From: Kitasatospora sp. NBC_00240 | GTDB lineage: Bacteria > Actinomycetota > Actinomycetes > Streptomycetales > Streptomycetaceae | Direction: 5' to 3' | NCBI RefSeq assembly: GCF_026342405.1 | Contig: NZ_JAPEMU010000001.1 | Location: forward strand, 8,122,001-8,186,000 | Length of the DNA: 64,000 nt | In this document: one piece after another, positions 1-9,014 of the stretch | Position numbering within the stretch: position 1 is the first letter of the stretch | Layout of the letters: each line of letters opens with the position of its first letter | The notes under the pieces: generated by a model | What the model saw: the letters and a program-made list of their open reading frames with translations, nothing else | What the model was told of the DNA's origin: nothing | The model's database searches: none | Made by a program: the position numbers and the translations under genes

Positions 1-336
1 GCCGGGTACCGCCAGGACCTCGTCGCCCGCGGCGTGCGCACCGGCCGCAGCCAGTCCGTCAACTGGCCGCTCTGGGCCGAGGGCGGCATGCGCGTCACGG
101 CGGAGACCGAGGCCCTGCTGCGCTCGCGCCACGGCGTCGTCCCGCTGGGGACGGCCGAGGGGGTCGCGGCGTTCCACCGGATCCTCAACTCCCCGCACAG
201 TCAGGTGATGGTCACCGCGGCCGGTCCGTCCGGATCACCTGGGCACCCTGCCCCGTCCGGATCACCTGAGAGCCCTGCCCCGTCCGCCTCGCACCAGACC
301 ATCCCTGTCACCTCTGCCGTCGGGACGAATCCGTGA
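1..336 (+). CDS. Trans-AT polyketide synthase, C-terminal end (ketoreductase), partial
   Basis: The gene enters from the left edge; only about 111 C-terminal residues are present. They read as the end of a PKS ketoreductase: SVNWPLWAEGGM is the conserved block after the catalytic Tyr, followed by the closing helix (about LLRSRHGVVPLGTAEGVAAF). The protein then ends in a Pro/Ser/Gly tail containing a 27-bp tandem repeat. The stop (334-336) overlaps the GTG of the next PKS by 4 bp, so the two are translationally coupled. Because the next protein starts directly with an ACP, the KR here and that ACP are the two halves of one module split over two polypeptides. What lies N-terminal of the KR cannot be seen. 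Confidence 0.9.
   Translation, partial: AGYRQDLVARGVRTGRSQSVNWPLWAEGGMRVTAETEALLRSRHGVVPLGTAEGVAAFHRILNSPHSQVMVTAAGPSGSPGHPAPSGSPESPAPSASHQTIPVTSAVGTNP
225..281 (+). repeat. 27-bp direct repeat in the C-terminal tail of the first PKS
   Basis: Two adjacent near-copies with a 27-bp period begin at about 228 and 255, each starting gtccggatcacctg. They encode SGSP...PAP repeats in the unstructured tail after the KR. It looks like a slippage-type linker repeat with no catalytic role. Confidence 0.6.
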
Positions 337-3300
337 CGCACAACGACAACGACGCGCTCGAAGCGAAGGCGACCGCGTACCTCAAGGACCTGCTCGCGCA
401 GGTCACCAAGGTGCCGGTCGGCCGGGTCGACGCCCACCGGGCGTTCGAGAGCTTCGGCATCGACTCGGTCATGGCGATGACCATGACGGCCGAGCTCGAA
501 GCCGTCCTCGGGTCGCTGCCGAAGACCCTGTTCTTCGAGTTCCGCGACCTCCACGGGCTGGCGCAGCACCTCCTCGCCACCCACCGGCCGGCGTTGCTGA
601 GCCACCTCGGCACCGCCGGGACGGCGGCCGACACCCCGGCCGGCGGGACACCCGTGCCGGTACCGGGCCCGTCCGCCCGGCCGCGCCCGGGCGTGCCCGG
701 CAGGGCCGCGGGCGGCGCGGTGCCGCGCAAGCCGCTGGCGTCCAGCCGGTGGGCGACCCGGTTCGGGACGCCGGCACCGGTCGGCGCGGACGGGCCGGCC
801 CGTCCGGCCGAGCCGGTGCAGCCGGTGAAGCCCGCCGGGCCGCAGGGGCCGCAGGGGTCGCGGGGGCTCGACATCGCGATCATCGGCCTGGCCGGGCGCT
901 ACCCGCAGGCCCGTACGCTGGACGAGTTCTGGGCCAACCTGGCCGCCGGCAAGGACAGCGTCACCGAGATCCCGGCCGACCGCTGGGACCACAGCGCCTA
1001 CTTCGACCCGGACAAGGACGCCCCGGGCAGGACGTACAGCAAGTGGGGCGGGTTCGTCGACGGCGTCGCCGAGTTCGACCCGCTGTTCTTCCGCATCTCG
1101 CCCCCCGAGGCCGAGCTGATGGACCCGCAGGAGCGGCTCTTCCTGCAGTGCGCCTACGAGACCGTGGAGGACGCCGGCTACACCCCCGCCGGCCTCAACA
1201 CGCCGTCGGACGGCGGCGAGGTGCCCGACATCGGCGTCTACGTCGGCGTGATGTACGAGGAGTACCAGCTCTACGGTGCCCAGGAGCAGGCCCTCGGCCG
1301 CCCGGTGGCCGTCTCCGGCAACCCCTCGGCGGTGGCCAACCGGGTCTCCTACTACTTCGACTTCCGCGGCCCGAGCATGAGCGTGGACACGATGTGCTCC
1401 TCCTCGCTCAGTGCCATCCAGCTCGCCTGTCAGAGCATCCGGGCGGGCGTCTGCGAGCTGGCGCTCGCCGGCGGCGTGAACCTGTCGGTGCACCCCAACA
1501 AGTACCTGATGCTCGGCCAGGGGAAGTTCGTCTCCAGCAAGGGCCGGTGCGAGAGCTTCGGCAAGGGCGGCGACGGCTACGTCCCGGGCGAGGGCGTGGG
1601 CGCCGTCCTGCTGAAGCCCCTGGCCAAGGCCGTCGCGGACGGCGACCGAATACACGGCGTGATCCGGGGCGTCGCCGTCAACCACGGCGGGCGCACCAAC
1701 GGCTACGCCGTCCCCAGCCCGGTGGCGCAGGCCCGCTCGATCACCGACGCCTGGCGGCAGGCCGGGGTCGCCCCGCGCACCGTCAGCTACATCGAGGCGC
1801 ACGGCACCGGCACCGCCCTCGGGGACCCGATCGAGATCTCCGGCCTCACCAAGGCGTTCCGGCAGCACACCCCGGACGAGCGGTTCTGCGCGATCGGATC
1901 GGTCAAGAGCAACATCGGGCACTGCGAGAGCGCGGCGGGCATCTCCGGCCTGACCAAGGTCCTGCTGCAGATGCGGCACGGCAAGCTCGCCCCCTCGCTG
2001 CACTCCGCCGAGCTCAACCCGCACATCGACTTCGACGACACGCCCTTCACCGTCCAGCAGACCCTGGCCGACTGGCGGCGGCCGGTCGTGACGGTCGACG
2101 GGACCGAGCGCGAGCTCCCCCGGATCGCGGGCATCTCCTCCTTCGGGGCCGGCGGCTCCAACGCCCACCTGGTCGTCGAGGAGTACCGGGCGCAGCCGGC
2201 GCCGGTGGCCGCGCCCGGGGCGCCCGTCCTGGTGCTGCTCTCGGCCCGGAGCACCGACCGCCTGGCCGAGAAGGTGCGCGGGCTGACGGACTGGATCGAG
2301 GCGAAGGGCCTCTCCGACGCCGACCTGCCCTCGCTCGCCCGGACGCTCCAGGTGGGGCGCGAGGCGATGCGGGAGCGGCTCGGCCTGGTGGTGGACTCGA
2401 TGCCGGCCCTGGTCGCGCGGCTGAAGGCGTTCGCCGCCGGCGCGGAGGCCGAGGGCCTGGTCCGCGGCCGGGCCGGCGGGGACTCCGAGGCCCTGGCGCG
2501 GCTCGCCGCCGAGGAGCGGCTGGACGAGGCCCTCGCCGGCCGGCACCTCGCCAAGCTGCTGGAACTGTGGGCCGGGGGCGTCACCGTCGACTGGGCCGGC
2601 CTGTACGACGGGCAGGCGCCGGCGCGCATCGCGCTGCCCGCCTACCCGTTCGGCCGGGACCGCCACTGGATCGACACCTCGCGCACCGTCGCGGCGGTGT
2701 CGGCGGGCGGGGCACGGACGGCCCGGGCGGACACCGCGCGGTCGGGCGCCGCCCAGGCCTCCGACGGCGCGGCCCCCGAGGTGCCGGCCGACGACGTGCT
2801 GGTCTTCGCGGAGTCCTGGGAGCCCGAGGCGCTGCCCACCCCGCCGCCCGCCGGGCCGCGGACCCTCGTCTGCCTCTGCACCGACCGGAGCGACCAGGAC
2901 GAGCTCACCCGCGCCGCGCACCGCCTCGACCCGGCGGCCACGCTGGTGTTCGTGGCCCGCGGCGAGGGGTTCCGGAAGATCTCGGAGCAGTCCTACGAGG
3001 TCGACCCCCGGGAGGCGGGCGACTGCGTCCGCGCCTTCGAGGAGATCCGGGCGCGCTACGGCCCGCCGGCCGCCGTGCTCAACCTGTGGACCCTCGAGGA
3101 CGGCGCCGGACCGGCCGCCTGGACCACCACCGTCCGCCTCCTCCAGGCCGTCGCGGCGTCGAAGCCGACGGTGCGGCGGATCCTGCAGGCCGGGGAGTTC
3201 CACGACGGCACGGAGCAGGCGTACCTGGAGTCGTGGCTCGGTTTCGGGAGCTCGCTCGGCCGGGTCCTGCCCGGGGTGGAGTTCGCCGCCGTCCTGGAGG

Positions 3301-6300
3301 ACCTCCGGGACGGCGACGGCCGGGACAGCGGCGCCCGGACGGCCCCCGGGGCCTGGTTCGCCCGCCTCCGGGACGAGCTGGCCACCGCCGAGCCCACCAG
3401 CGTGCTGTACCGCGGCGGCGTCCGCCACGTCGGCCGGGTCCGGCCGAGCACGCCCGGCGCCGGCCGGGACCTGCTCGAGCAGCGCGGCACCTACCTGATC
3501 ACCGGGGGCCTCGGCGGCCTGGGCCTGCTCCTCGCCGAGCACCTCGCCCGGACCCGCTCCGCGCGCCTGGTGCTGACCGGCCGCTCGCCCCTCGACGCCG
3601 GCCGGGAACAGCTGATCGCCCGGATCGAGGCGCTCGGCGGCGAGGTCCTGTACGGCCGGGCCGACGCCGCCGACCGGGAGGCCATGAGCGCCGTCGTGAG
3701 CGCGGCGCACGAACGCTTCGGGGCGATCGACGGCGTCGTCCACGCGGCCGGCGTCGCCGGGCAGGGCAGCCTGCTCACCAACGACGCCGGCGAGTTCCTG
3801 GGCCGGCTCGCCCCCAAGGTGGACGGCACCCTCGCTCTGGACGACGTCCTCGCCGGTGAACCCCTCGACTTCGTCTGCTACTTCTCGTCCACCTCGGCCG
3901 TCCTCGGCGACTTCGGCAGCTGCGACTACGCCGTCGGCAACCGCTTCCAGACGGCCTACGCCCGGCACCGCGACGAGCTGGTACGGCAGGGGGCGCTCTC
4001 CGGGGCGACCGTCGCCGTCAACTGGCCGCTGTGGCGCGAGGGCGGCATGGGCTTCGCCGACGCCCAGGGCGCCGAGCTGTACCTCGCCTCCAGCGGGCTG
4101 CGCCTGCTCGACCGGGAGGAGGGCATCGCGCTCTTCGAACGGCTGCTCGGGCAGGGCCGGACCCAGCACCTCGTCCTGGCCGGGGACCCCGACCGCGTCC
4201 GGCGGTTGCTCGGGGTGGACCGGGCGCCCGCCGCACCTGCTGCACCCGCGGCCCAGGCCGCACCTGCCATGAACGCCGCGCACACCGCGCTTGTCCCGGG
4301 ATCGGAGCACGTGGACCTCGACGCCCTTGTCCTGTCGGACCTGGAAACGATGATCGGTGAGACGCTCCGGGTACCCCGCGAGCAGATTCACGCCGACGAG
4401 AACCTTTCGCACCTCGGATTCGACTCCGTCAACCTGGCGAAGCTCGCCGGGGCGATGAGCCGGCACTTCGGCTTCGACGTGCTGCCCTCGGTCTTCTTCT
4501 CGCACCCCACCCCGCAGCGGCTCGTGGGGCACCTGGTGACGGAGCAGCAGGATGCCCTGCGCGCCCGCTACTCGGCGCAGTCCCGGCGCCCGGCCGCCGC
4601 GGCGGCGGACCCCGCCGCGACCACCGCCGGTGTGGGGGCCGCCGCGACCACCACGGACGTGGGGGCCGCCGCGGCCGAGCCCGCCGACCGGCCCGCACCG
4701 GCCCCGGCGCACAGCGCCCAGGACGGACCGGAGGCGATCGCCGTCATCGGTATGAGCGGCCGCTTCCCCGCCGCCCGCTCGGTGGACGAGTTCTGGAGCA
4801 TCCTGGAACAGGGCCGGGACGTGCTGTCGCCCGTTCCCGAGGACCGCCGCGCCGACTGGAGCGACCCGCAGGCCCAGGACCCCGACCGGGTCAGGGTCGG
4901 ATTCGTCCCCGGCATCGCCGAGTTCGACCCCGGCTTCTTCGAGATCTCGCCGCGCGAGGCGCAGACCATGGACCCGCGCCAGCGGCTGCTGCTCCAGGAG
5001 GCCTGGCGCGCCCTGGAGGACGCCGGCTACGGCGACCGCCGGCTCCGGGACGGGCAGATCGGCATGTTCGTCGGCGCGGAGCAGGGCGACTACCTGCACC
5101 TGACCCAGGGCGAGGGCAGCATCACGGCCCAGCACGAGGCCATCATGGCCTCCCGGCTGGCCTACCTGCTCGACTTCTCCGGCCCCGTCCTCGCCATCAA
5201 CACCGCCTGCTCCTCGGGGCTGGTCGCCGCCCACCAGGCGTGCGCGAGCCTGCGCAGCGGCGAGTGCGACGCCGCGGTGGTGGCCGGGGTCAACCTGGCG
5301 ACCACCTCCCGGGTGTTCGCCGAGACGAGCAAGGCCGGCATGCTCTCCGAGAGCGGCGTCTGCCACGCCTTCGACAGCCGGGCGGACGGCATGGTGCTCG
5401 GTGAGGCCGTCGCGGTCGTCGTCCTGAAGCGCCTCTCCCAGGCCGAGGCCGACGGCGACAACATCGTGGCCGTCATCCGTGGCAGCGGCATGAACTACGA
5501 CGGCCGGACCAACGGCATCACCGCCCCGAACGGCGCCGCACAGGCGAACCTCTACCGCAGCGTCCACCGCCGGCACCGGATCGACGCCGGGCGCATCGGG
5601 CACATCGTCGCCCACGGCACCGGCACCCGGCTCGGCGACCCGGTCGAGGTCAACGCCCTCAACGAGGTCTTCAAGGAGCACACCGGCCTGGCCGGCACCT
5701 GCGCGCTGACCTCGACCAAGCCCAACGTCGGCCACACCCTGGCCGCCTCCGGCGTGGTCAGCCTGATCGCCCTCGTCCAGTCGCTGCGGCACGGCGTCAT
5801 CCCCGCCAGCCTCCACTGCGAGCAGGACAGCGACTACATCGCCTGGAAGGACAGCCCCTTCTACGTCAACAAGGCGGCCAAGGCCTGGCCGGCCGGCCCG
5901 GAGGGCACCCGGCTCGGCGCGGTGAGCTCGTTCGGCATGAGCGGGACCAACGTCCACATGGTGGTGGAGAGCTACCGGGCGGACGCGCGCACCGCGACGG
6001 CCGCCGAGGCCCCGGCCCGGCTGCTCGTCCTGTCCGCCAAGACCTCCGAGGCGCTGGACGAGCGGATCCGCGAGCTGCGGGAGGCCCTGCGGGCGGGGGA
6101 CTTCGACGCGGCCCGCCTCGGTGACGCCGCCTACACCCTGCTGGAGGGCCGGCAGCACTTCGCCCACCGCTGCGCCCTCGTCGTCGGCGACGCGGCCGGC
6201 GCCCTCGCCGCGCTGGACGCGGCGGCGCGCGGCGAGGAGAAGCCGACGGTGCACCGCGGCGAGGTGCCGCGCGACCGTGCGGACCGCTCGCTGCTCGACA

Positions 6301-9014
6301 TCCAGGCGCAGGCGCTGCTCGCCGAACTCGCGGTGCCGGGCGTTCCGGCGGCCAAGTACCGGGACGTGCTCGCCGCCCTCGCCGCGCTCTACTGCCAGGG
6401 CGCCACACCGGACTGGCAGAAGCTCTTCGCGGACGGTCGGCCGAGTCTGACGGCGCTGCCCGGCTACCCGTTCTCGCGCAAGCGGTACTGGGCCGCGCGG
6501 CAGCGGCCCGCCGCGGCGCAGCCGGCGGCCCCGGCCCCGGGGCCTGCGCTCGCCCCGGTCCCGCCGGTGGCACCCCGCACGCCGGTCGCTCCGGTCGCTC
6601 CGGCCCCGGTGGTCCCGGAGGTCCCGGGGGCGGTCGGGCGGGCGAAGATCGTGCTGCGGAGCCCGGGGGCGGGGGTGACCGCGTCCCTCTCGCCGGTGGC
6701 GAAGCCGCGGAACGTCCGGCTGGGTGAGCTGGGCGGCCGGGCCGCGCAGCCCGCCTCGGTCGTGAACCCGGTGGTCGTGAACCCGGCGCCTGCGGCGAAG
6801 CCCGCGGCGGTCGCGAGCCCGGCGCCCGCGAGCCCGGTGCCTGCGGGGCAGCCCCCCGCCGGGCCGGTGCGGTCCACCAGCGTCCTGCGGCAGGAACTGC
6901 GGGCCGGTCTCGCGGAGGCGCTGTACCTGCCGGAGAGCGACATCGACCTCAACCGCAACTTCATCGAGCTGGGCCTGGACTCCATCGTCGGGGTCGAGTG
7001 GATCAAGACCCTCAACAAGAAGTACGGCACCGCGCTGACGGCCGCGCGGCTCTACGACTACCCGACGGTACGGGAGTTCGCGGACTTCCTGCAGAGCGAG
7101 GCGGCGGCCTCGGCACCCGAGCCGCAGCCCGTGCCGGTGGCCGAGCCCGAGCCGCAGCCCGTGCCGGTGCCCGAGCCCGTCCCGGCACCCACGCCGGTGG
7201 CGGTTCGGCCGGCGCGCCCGAGGTCCGTCCTGGTCGACGAGCTGAGGAGCAGCCTCGCCGAGGCCCTGTTCCTGGAGTCCGGCGAGATCGACGCCGGCCG
7301 CAACTTCGTGGAGCTCGGCATGGACTCCATCATCGGCGTCGAGTGGGTGAAGACGATCAACCGGATGTACGGCACGTCGCTGACGGCGACGCGGCTGTAC
7401 GACTACGCGACGCTGCGCGAGCTGGCCGGCCACCTGGAGGCGCAGATCCCGGCCCCGGCCGAGCCCGCCGCCGAGGTCGGGCCGGCTCCGGCGCCCGCTC
7501 CGGTCGCGCCCGTGGCCGCCGTTCCGGTGGCCGTTGTCGTTCCGGTGGCTCCCGCGGCTCCCACGGCTCCCGTGGCGTCCGTGCCAGCTGCCCCGGTCGC
7601 ACCCGTCACCCCGGTCGCACCCGTCCGCCCGGTCACGCCGGTCGCCCCCGTCGCTGCCGTCCCGGCTGACCTCCCCGCACCGGCCCCCGCCGGGCCCGAG
7701 CCCGCACCGGGCGCCGTCCGCCGCGGGGACCGGGCCGCCGTGATCGGCATGTCCGGCCGGTACCCCGGGGCGGAGAACCTCCGCCAGTACTGGGACAACC
7801 TCAGCAACGGTCGCAACTCCGTGCGCGAGGTGCCCGCGTCGCGCTGGGACGTCGCGCAGTACTACGACCCGCGCCCGGGCCGGAAGGGCCGGACCAGCTG
7901 CAAGTGGCTGGGGTACCTGGAGGACGCGGACTGCTTCGACCCGCTGTTCTTCAACATCTCGCCGCTGGAGGCGGAGGGGCTGGACCCGCAGCAACGGCTG
8001 TTCCTCCAGGAGGCCTACCGGGCGTTCGAGGACGCGGGCTACGACCCGCAGTCCCTGAGCCGCAAGAAGTGCGGTGTCTTCCTGGGCATCAGCGGCAACG
8101 AGTACAGCTTCCTGGTGTTCCGCAACGGCGCGGAGACCAACGCCGCGACCAGCAGCAGCAACGCCATCGCCGCCTCGCGCATCGCCTACTTCCTCAACCT
8201 CAAGGGCCCGGCGATCGCGATCGACACCGCCTGCTCGTCCTCGTTGGTGGCGCTGCACCTCGCCCAGCAGGCGCTGGCGAGCCACGAGATCGACATCGCG
8301 CTGGTCGGCGGCGTCTCGCTCTACCTGCTCCCGGACACCTACGTCGGGATGTCCGAGGCGGGCATGCTCTCGCCGCACGGGCAGTGCCGGTCCTTCGACA
8401 ACGGCGCCGACGGCTTCGTACCCGGCGAGGGGGTCGGCGCCCTGGTGCTGAAGCGCCTGGGCGACGCCGAGGCCGACCACGACCACGTCTACGGCGTCGT
8501 CGCGGCCTCGGGCACCAACCAGGACGGCAAGACCAACGGCATCACCGCACCCAGCGCCAACAGCCAGATGGAGCTTGTCCGTTCGGTCTACGACCGGAAC
8601 GGCATCGACGCCGCGTCGATCGGCTACGTCGAGATGCACGGCACGGGCACCAAGCTCGGCGACCCGATCGAGCTGGACGCGCTGGGCACCGTCTACCGCG
8701 AGCGCGGGGTGGCCACCAACGCCTGCGCCATCGGCTCGGTGAAGAGCAACATCGGGCACACCTCGGCGGCCGCCGGGGTCGCCGGGGTGCACAAGGCGCT
8801 GCTGAGCATGCGGCACGGCCGGCTGGTGCCGTCACTCCACTTCGAGACGCCCAACGAGCACTTCGACTTCGCCCGATCCCCTTTCCGTGTCAACACCCGC
8901 CTCGAACCCTGGGAGCCCCAGGACGGCCGGGCGCCGAGGCGCGCTGCCGTGAGCTCGTTCGGATTCAGCGGAACGAACGCCCACGTCGTGCTGGAGGAGT
9001 ACCCCAATGCGTGA
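333..9014 (+). CDS. Trans-AT PKS: ACP-KS-KR-ACP-KS-ACP-ACP-KS (2893 aa)
   Basis: Multimodular PKS with no AT domain. In order: ACP (Ser45, FGIDSV); KS (about 180-620; Cys355, His490, His530); KS-to-LPAYPF linker; KR (about 900-1295; TGGLGGLG, Ser1186, Tyr1199); ACP (Ser1365, LGFDSV); KS (about 1467-1880; Cys1626, HGTGT present) followed only by a linker and two ACPs (Ser2217 and Ser2332); and a C-terminal KS (about 2467-2893; Cys2634). Both tandem ACPs read DSI(V/I)GVEW, with Trp six residues after the phosphopantetheine Ser. That is the known beta-branching ACP signature, and the missing KR leaves the beta-keto group HMG-CoA synthase needs. The protein stops right after the KS motif GTNAHVVLEEY, so its last module continues on the next protein. 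The GTG start is fixed by the 4-bp overlap with the preceding stop. Confidence 0.96.
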   Translation: MTHNDNDALEAKATAYLKDLLAQVTKVPVGRVDAHRAFESFGIDSVMAMTMTAELEAVLGSLPKTLFFEFRDLHGLAQHLLATHRPALLSHLGTAGTAADTPAGGTPVPVPGPSARPRPGVPGRAAGGAVPRKPLASSRWATRFGTPAPVGADGPARPAEPVQPVKPAGPQGPQGSRGLDIAIIGLAGRYPQARTLDEFWANLAAGKDSVTEIPADRWDHSAYFDPDKDAPGRTYSKWGGFVDGVAEFDPLFFRISPPEAELMDPQERLFLQCAYETVEDAGYTPAGLNTPSDGGEVPDIGVYVGVMYEEYQLYGAQEQALGRPVAVSGNPSAVANRVSYYFDFRGPSMSVDTMCSSSLSAIQLACQSIRAGVCELALAGGVNLSVHPNKYLMLGQGKFVSSKGRCESFGKGGDGYVPGEGVGAVLLKPLAKAVADGDRIHGVIRGVAVNHGGRTNGYAVPSPVAQARSITDAWRQAGVAPRTVSYIEAHGTGTALGDPIEISGLTKAFRQHTPDERFCAIGSVKSNIGHCESAAGISGLTKVLLQMRHGKLAPSLHSAELNPHIDFDDTPFTVQQTLADWRRPVVTVDGTERELPRIAGISSFGAGGSNAHLVVEEYRAQPAPVAAPGAPVLVLLSARSTDRLAEKVRGLTDWIEAKGLSDADLPSLARTLQVGREAMRERLGLVVDSMPALVARLKAFAAGAEAEGLVRGRAGGDSEALARLAAEERLDEALAGRHLAKLLELWAGGVTVDWAGLYDGQAPARIALPAYPFGRDRHWIDTSRTVAAVSAGGARTARADTARSGAAQASDGAAPEVPADDVLVFAESWEPEALPTPPPAGPRTLVCLCTDRSDQDELTRAAHRLDPAATLVFVARGEGFRKISEQSYEVDPREAGDCVRAFEEIRARYGPPAAVLNLWTLEDGAGPAAWTTTVRLLQAVAASKPTVRRILQAGEFHDGTEQAYLESWLGFGSSLGRVLPGVEFAAVLEDLRDGDGRDSGARTAPGAWFARLRDELATAEPTSVLYRGGVRHVGRVRPSTPGAGRDLLEQRGTYLITGGLGGLGLLLAEHLARTRSARLVLTGRSPLDAGREQLIARIEALGGEVLYGRADAADREAMSAVVSAAHERFGAIDGVVHAAGVAGQGSLLTNDAGEFLGRLAPKVDGTLALDDVLAGEPLDFVCYFSSTSAVLGDFGSCDYAVGNRFQTAYARHRDELVRQGALSGATVAVNWPLWREGGMGFADAQGAELYLASSGLRLLDREEGIALFERLLGQGRTQHLVLAGDPDRVRRLLGVDRAPAAPAAPAAQAAPAMNAAHTALVPGSEHVDLDALVLSDLETMIGETLRVPREQIHADENLSHLGFDSVNLAKLAGAMSRHFGFDVLPSVFFSHPTPQRLVGHLVTEQQDALRARYSAQSRRPAAAAADPAATTAGVGAAATTTDVGAAAAEPADRPAPAPAHSAQDGPEAIAVIGMSGRFPAARSVDEFWSILEQGRDVLSPVPEDRRADWSDPQAQDPDRVRVGFVPGIAEFDPGFFEISPREAQTMDPRQRLLLQEAWRALEDAGYGDRRLRDGQIGMFVGAEQGDYLHLTQGEGSITAQHEAIMASRLAYLLDFSGPVLAINTACSSGLVAAHQACASLRSGECDAAVVAGVNLATTSRVFAETSKAGMLSESGVCHAFDSRADGMVLGEAVAVVVLKRLSQAEADGDNIVAVIRGSGMNYDGRTNGITAPNGAAQANLYRSVHRRHRIDAGRIGHIVAHGTGTRLGDPVEVNALNEVFKEHTGLAGTCALTSTKPNVGHTLAASGVVSLIALVQSLRHGVIPASLHCEQDSDYIAWKDSPFYVNKAAKAWPAGPEGTRLGAVSSFGMSGTNVHMVVESYRADARTATAAEAPARLLVLSAKTSEALDERIRELREALRAGDFDAARLGDAAYTLLEGRQHFAHRCALVVGDAAGALAALDAAARGEEKPTVHRGEVPRDRADRSLLDIQAQALLAELAVPGVPAAKYRDVLAALAALYCQGATPDWQKLFADGRPSLTALPGYPFSRKRYWAARQRPAAAQPAAPAPGPALAPVPPVAPRTPVAPVAPAPVVPEVPGAVGRAKIVLRSPGAGVTASLSPVAKPRNVRLGELGGRAAQPASVVNPVVVNPAPAAKPAAVASPAPASPVPAGQPPAGPVRSTSVLRQELRAGLAEALYLPESDIDLNRNFIELGLDSIVGVEWIKTLNKKYGTALTAARLYDYPTVREFADFLQSEAAASAPEPQPVPVAEPEPQPVPVPEPVPAPTPVAVRPARPRSVLVDELRSSLAEALFLESGEIDAGRNFVELGMDSIIGVEWVKTINRMYGTSLTATRLYDYATLRELAGHLEAQIPAPAEPAAEVGPAPAPAPVAPVAAVPVAVVVPVAPAAPTAPVASVPAAPVAPVTPVAPVRPVTPVAPVAAVPADLPAPAPAGPEPAPGAVRRGDRAAVIGMSGRYPGAENLRQYWDNLSNGRNSVREVPASRWDVAQYYDPRPGRKGRTSCKWLGYLEDADCFDPLFFNISPLEAEGLDPQQRLFLQEAYRAFEDAGYDPQSLSRKKCGVFLGISGNEYSFLVFRNGAETNAATSSSNAIAASRIAYFLNLKGPAIAIDTACSSSLVALHLAQQALASHEIDIALVGGVSLYLLPDTYVGMSEAGMLSPHGQCRSFDNGADGFVPGEGVGALVLKRLGDAEADHDHVYGVVAASGTNQDGKTNGITAPSANSQMELVRSVYDRNGIDAASIGYVEMHGTGTKLGDPIELDALGTVYRERGVATNACAIGSVKSNIGHTSAAAGVAGVHKALLSMRHGRLVPSLHFETPNEHFDFARSPFRVNTRLEPWEPQDGRAPRRAAVSSFGFSGTNAHVVLEEYPNA

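Noticed and set aside
2180..2680. Possible integrated AT domains suggested by LPAYPF/LPTYPF motifs after KS domains
   Set aside because: These motifs end the KS-to-AT linker that trans-AT PKSs keep; no GxSxG or AT core lies between the KS and the motif in any module, and a discrete AT is present at 29835.
201..8816. A 2871-codon open frame on the - strand opposite the first complete PKS
   Set aside because: It is the antisense of a PKS whose domains are unmistakable on the + strand. Very high third-position GC removes stops from the opposite frame, and the translation has no known domains and extreme Arg/Gly/Ala composition.
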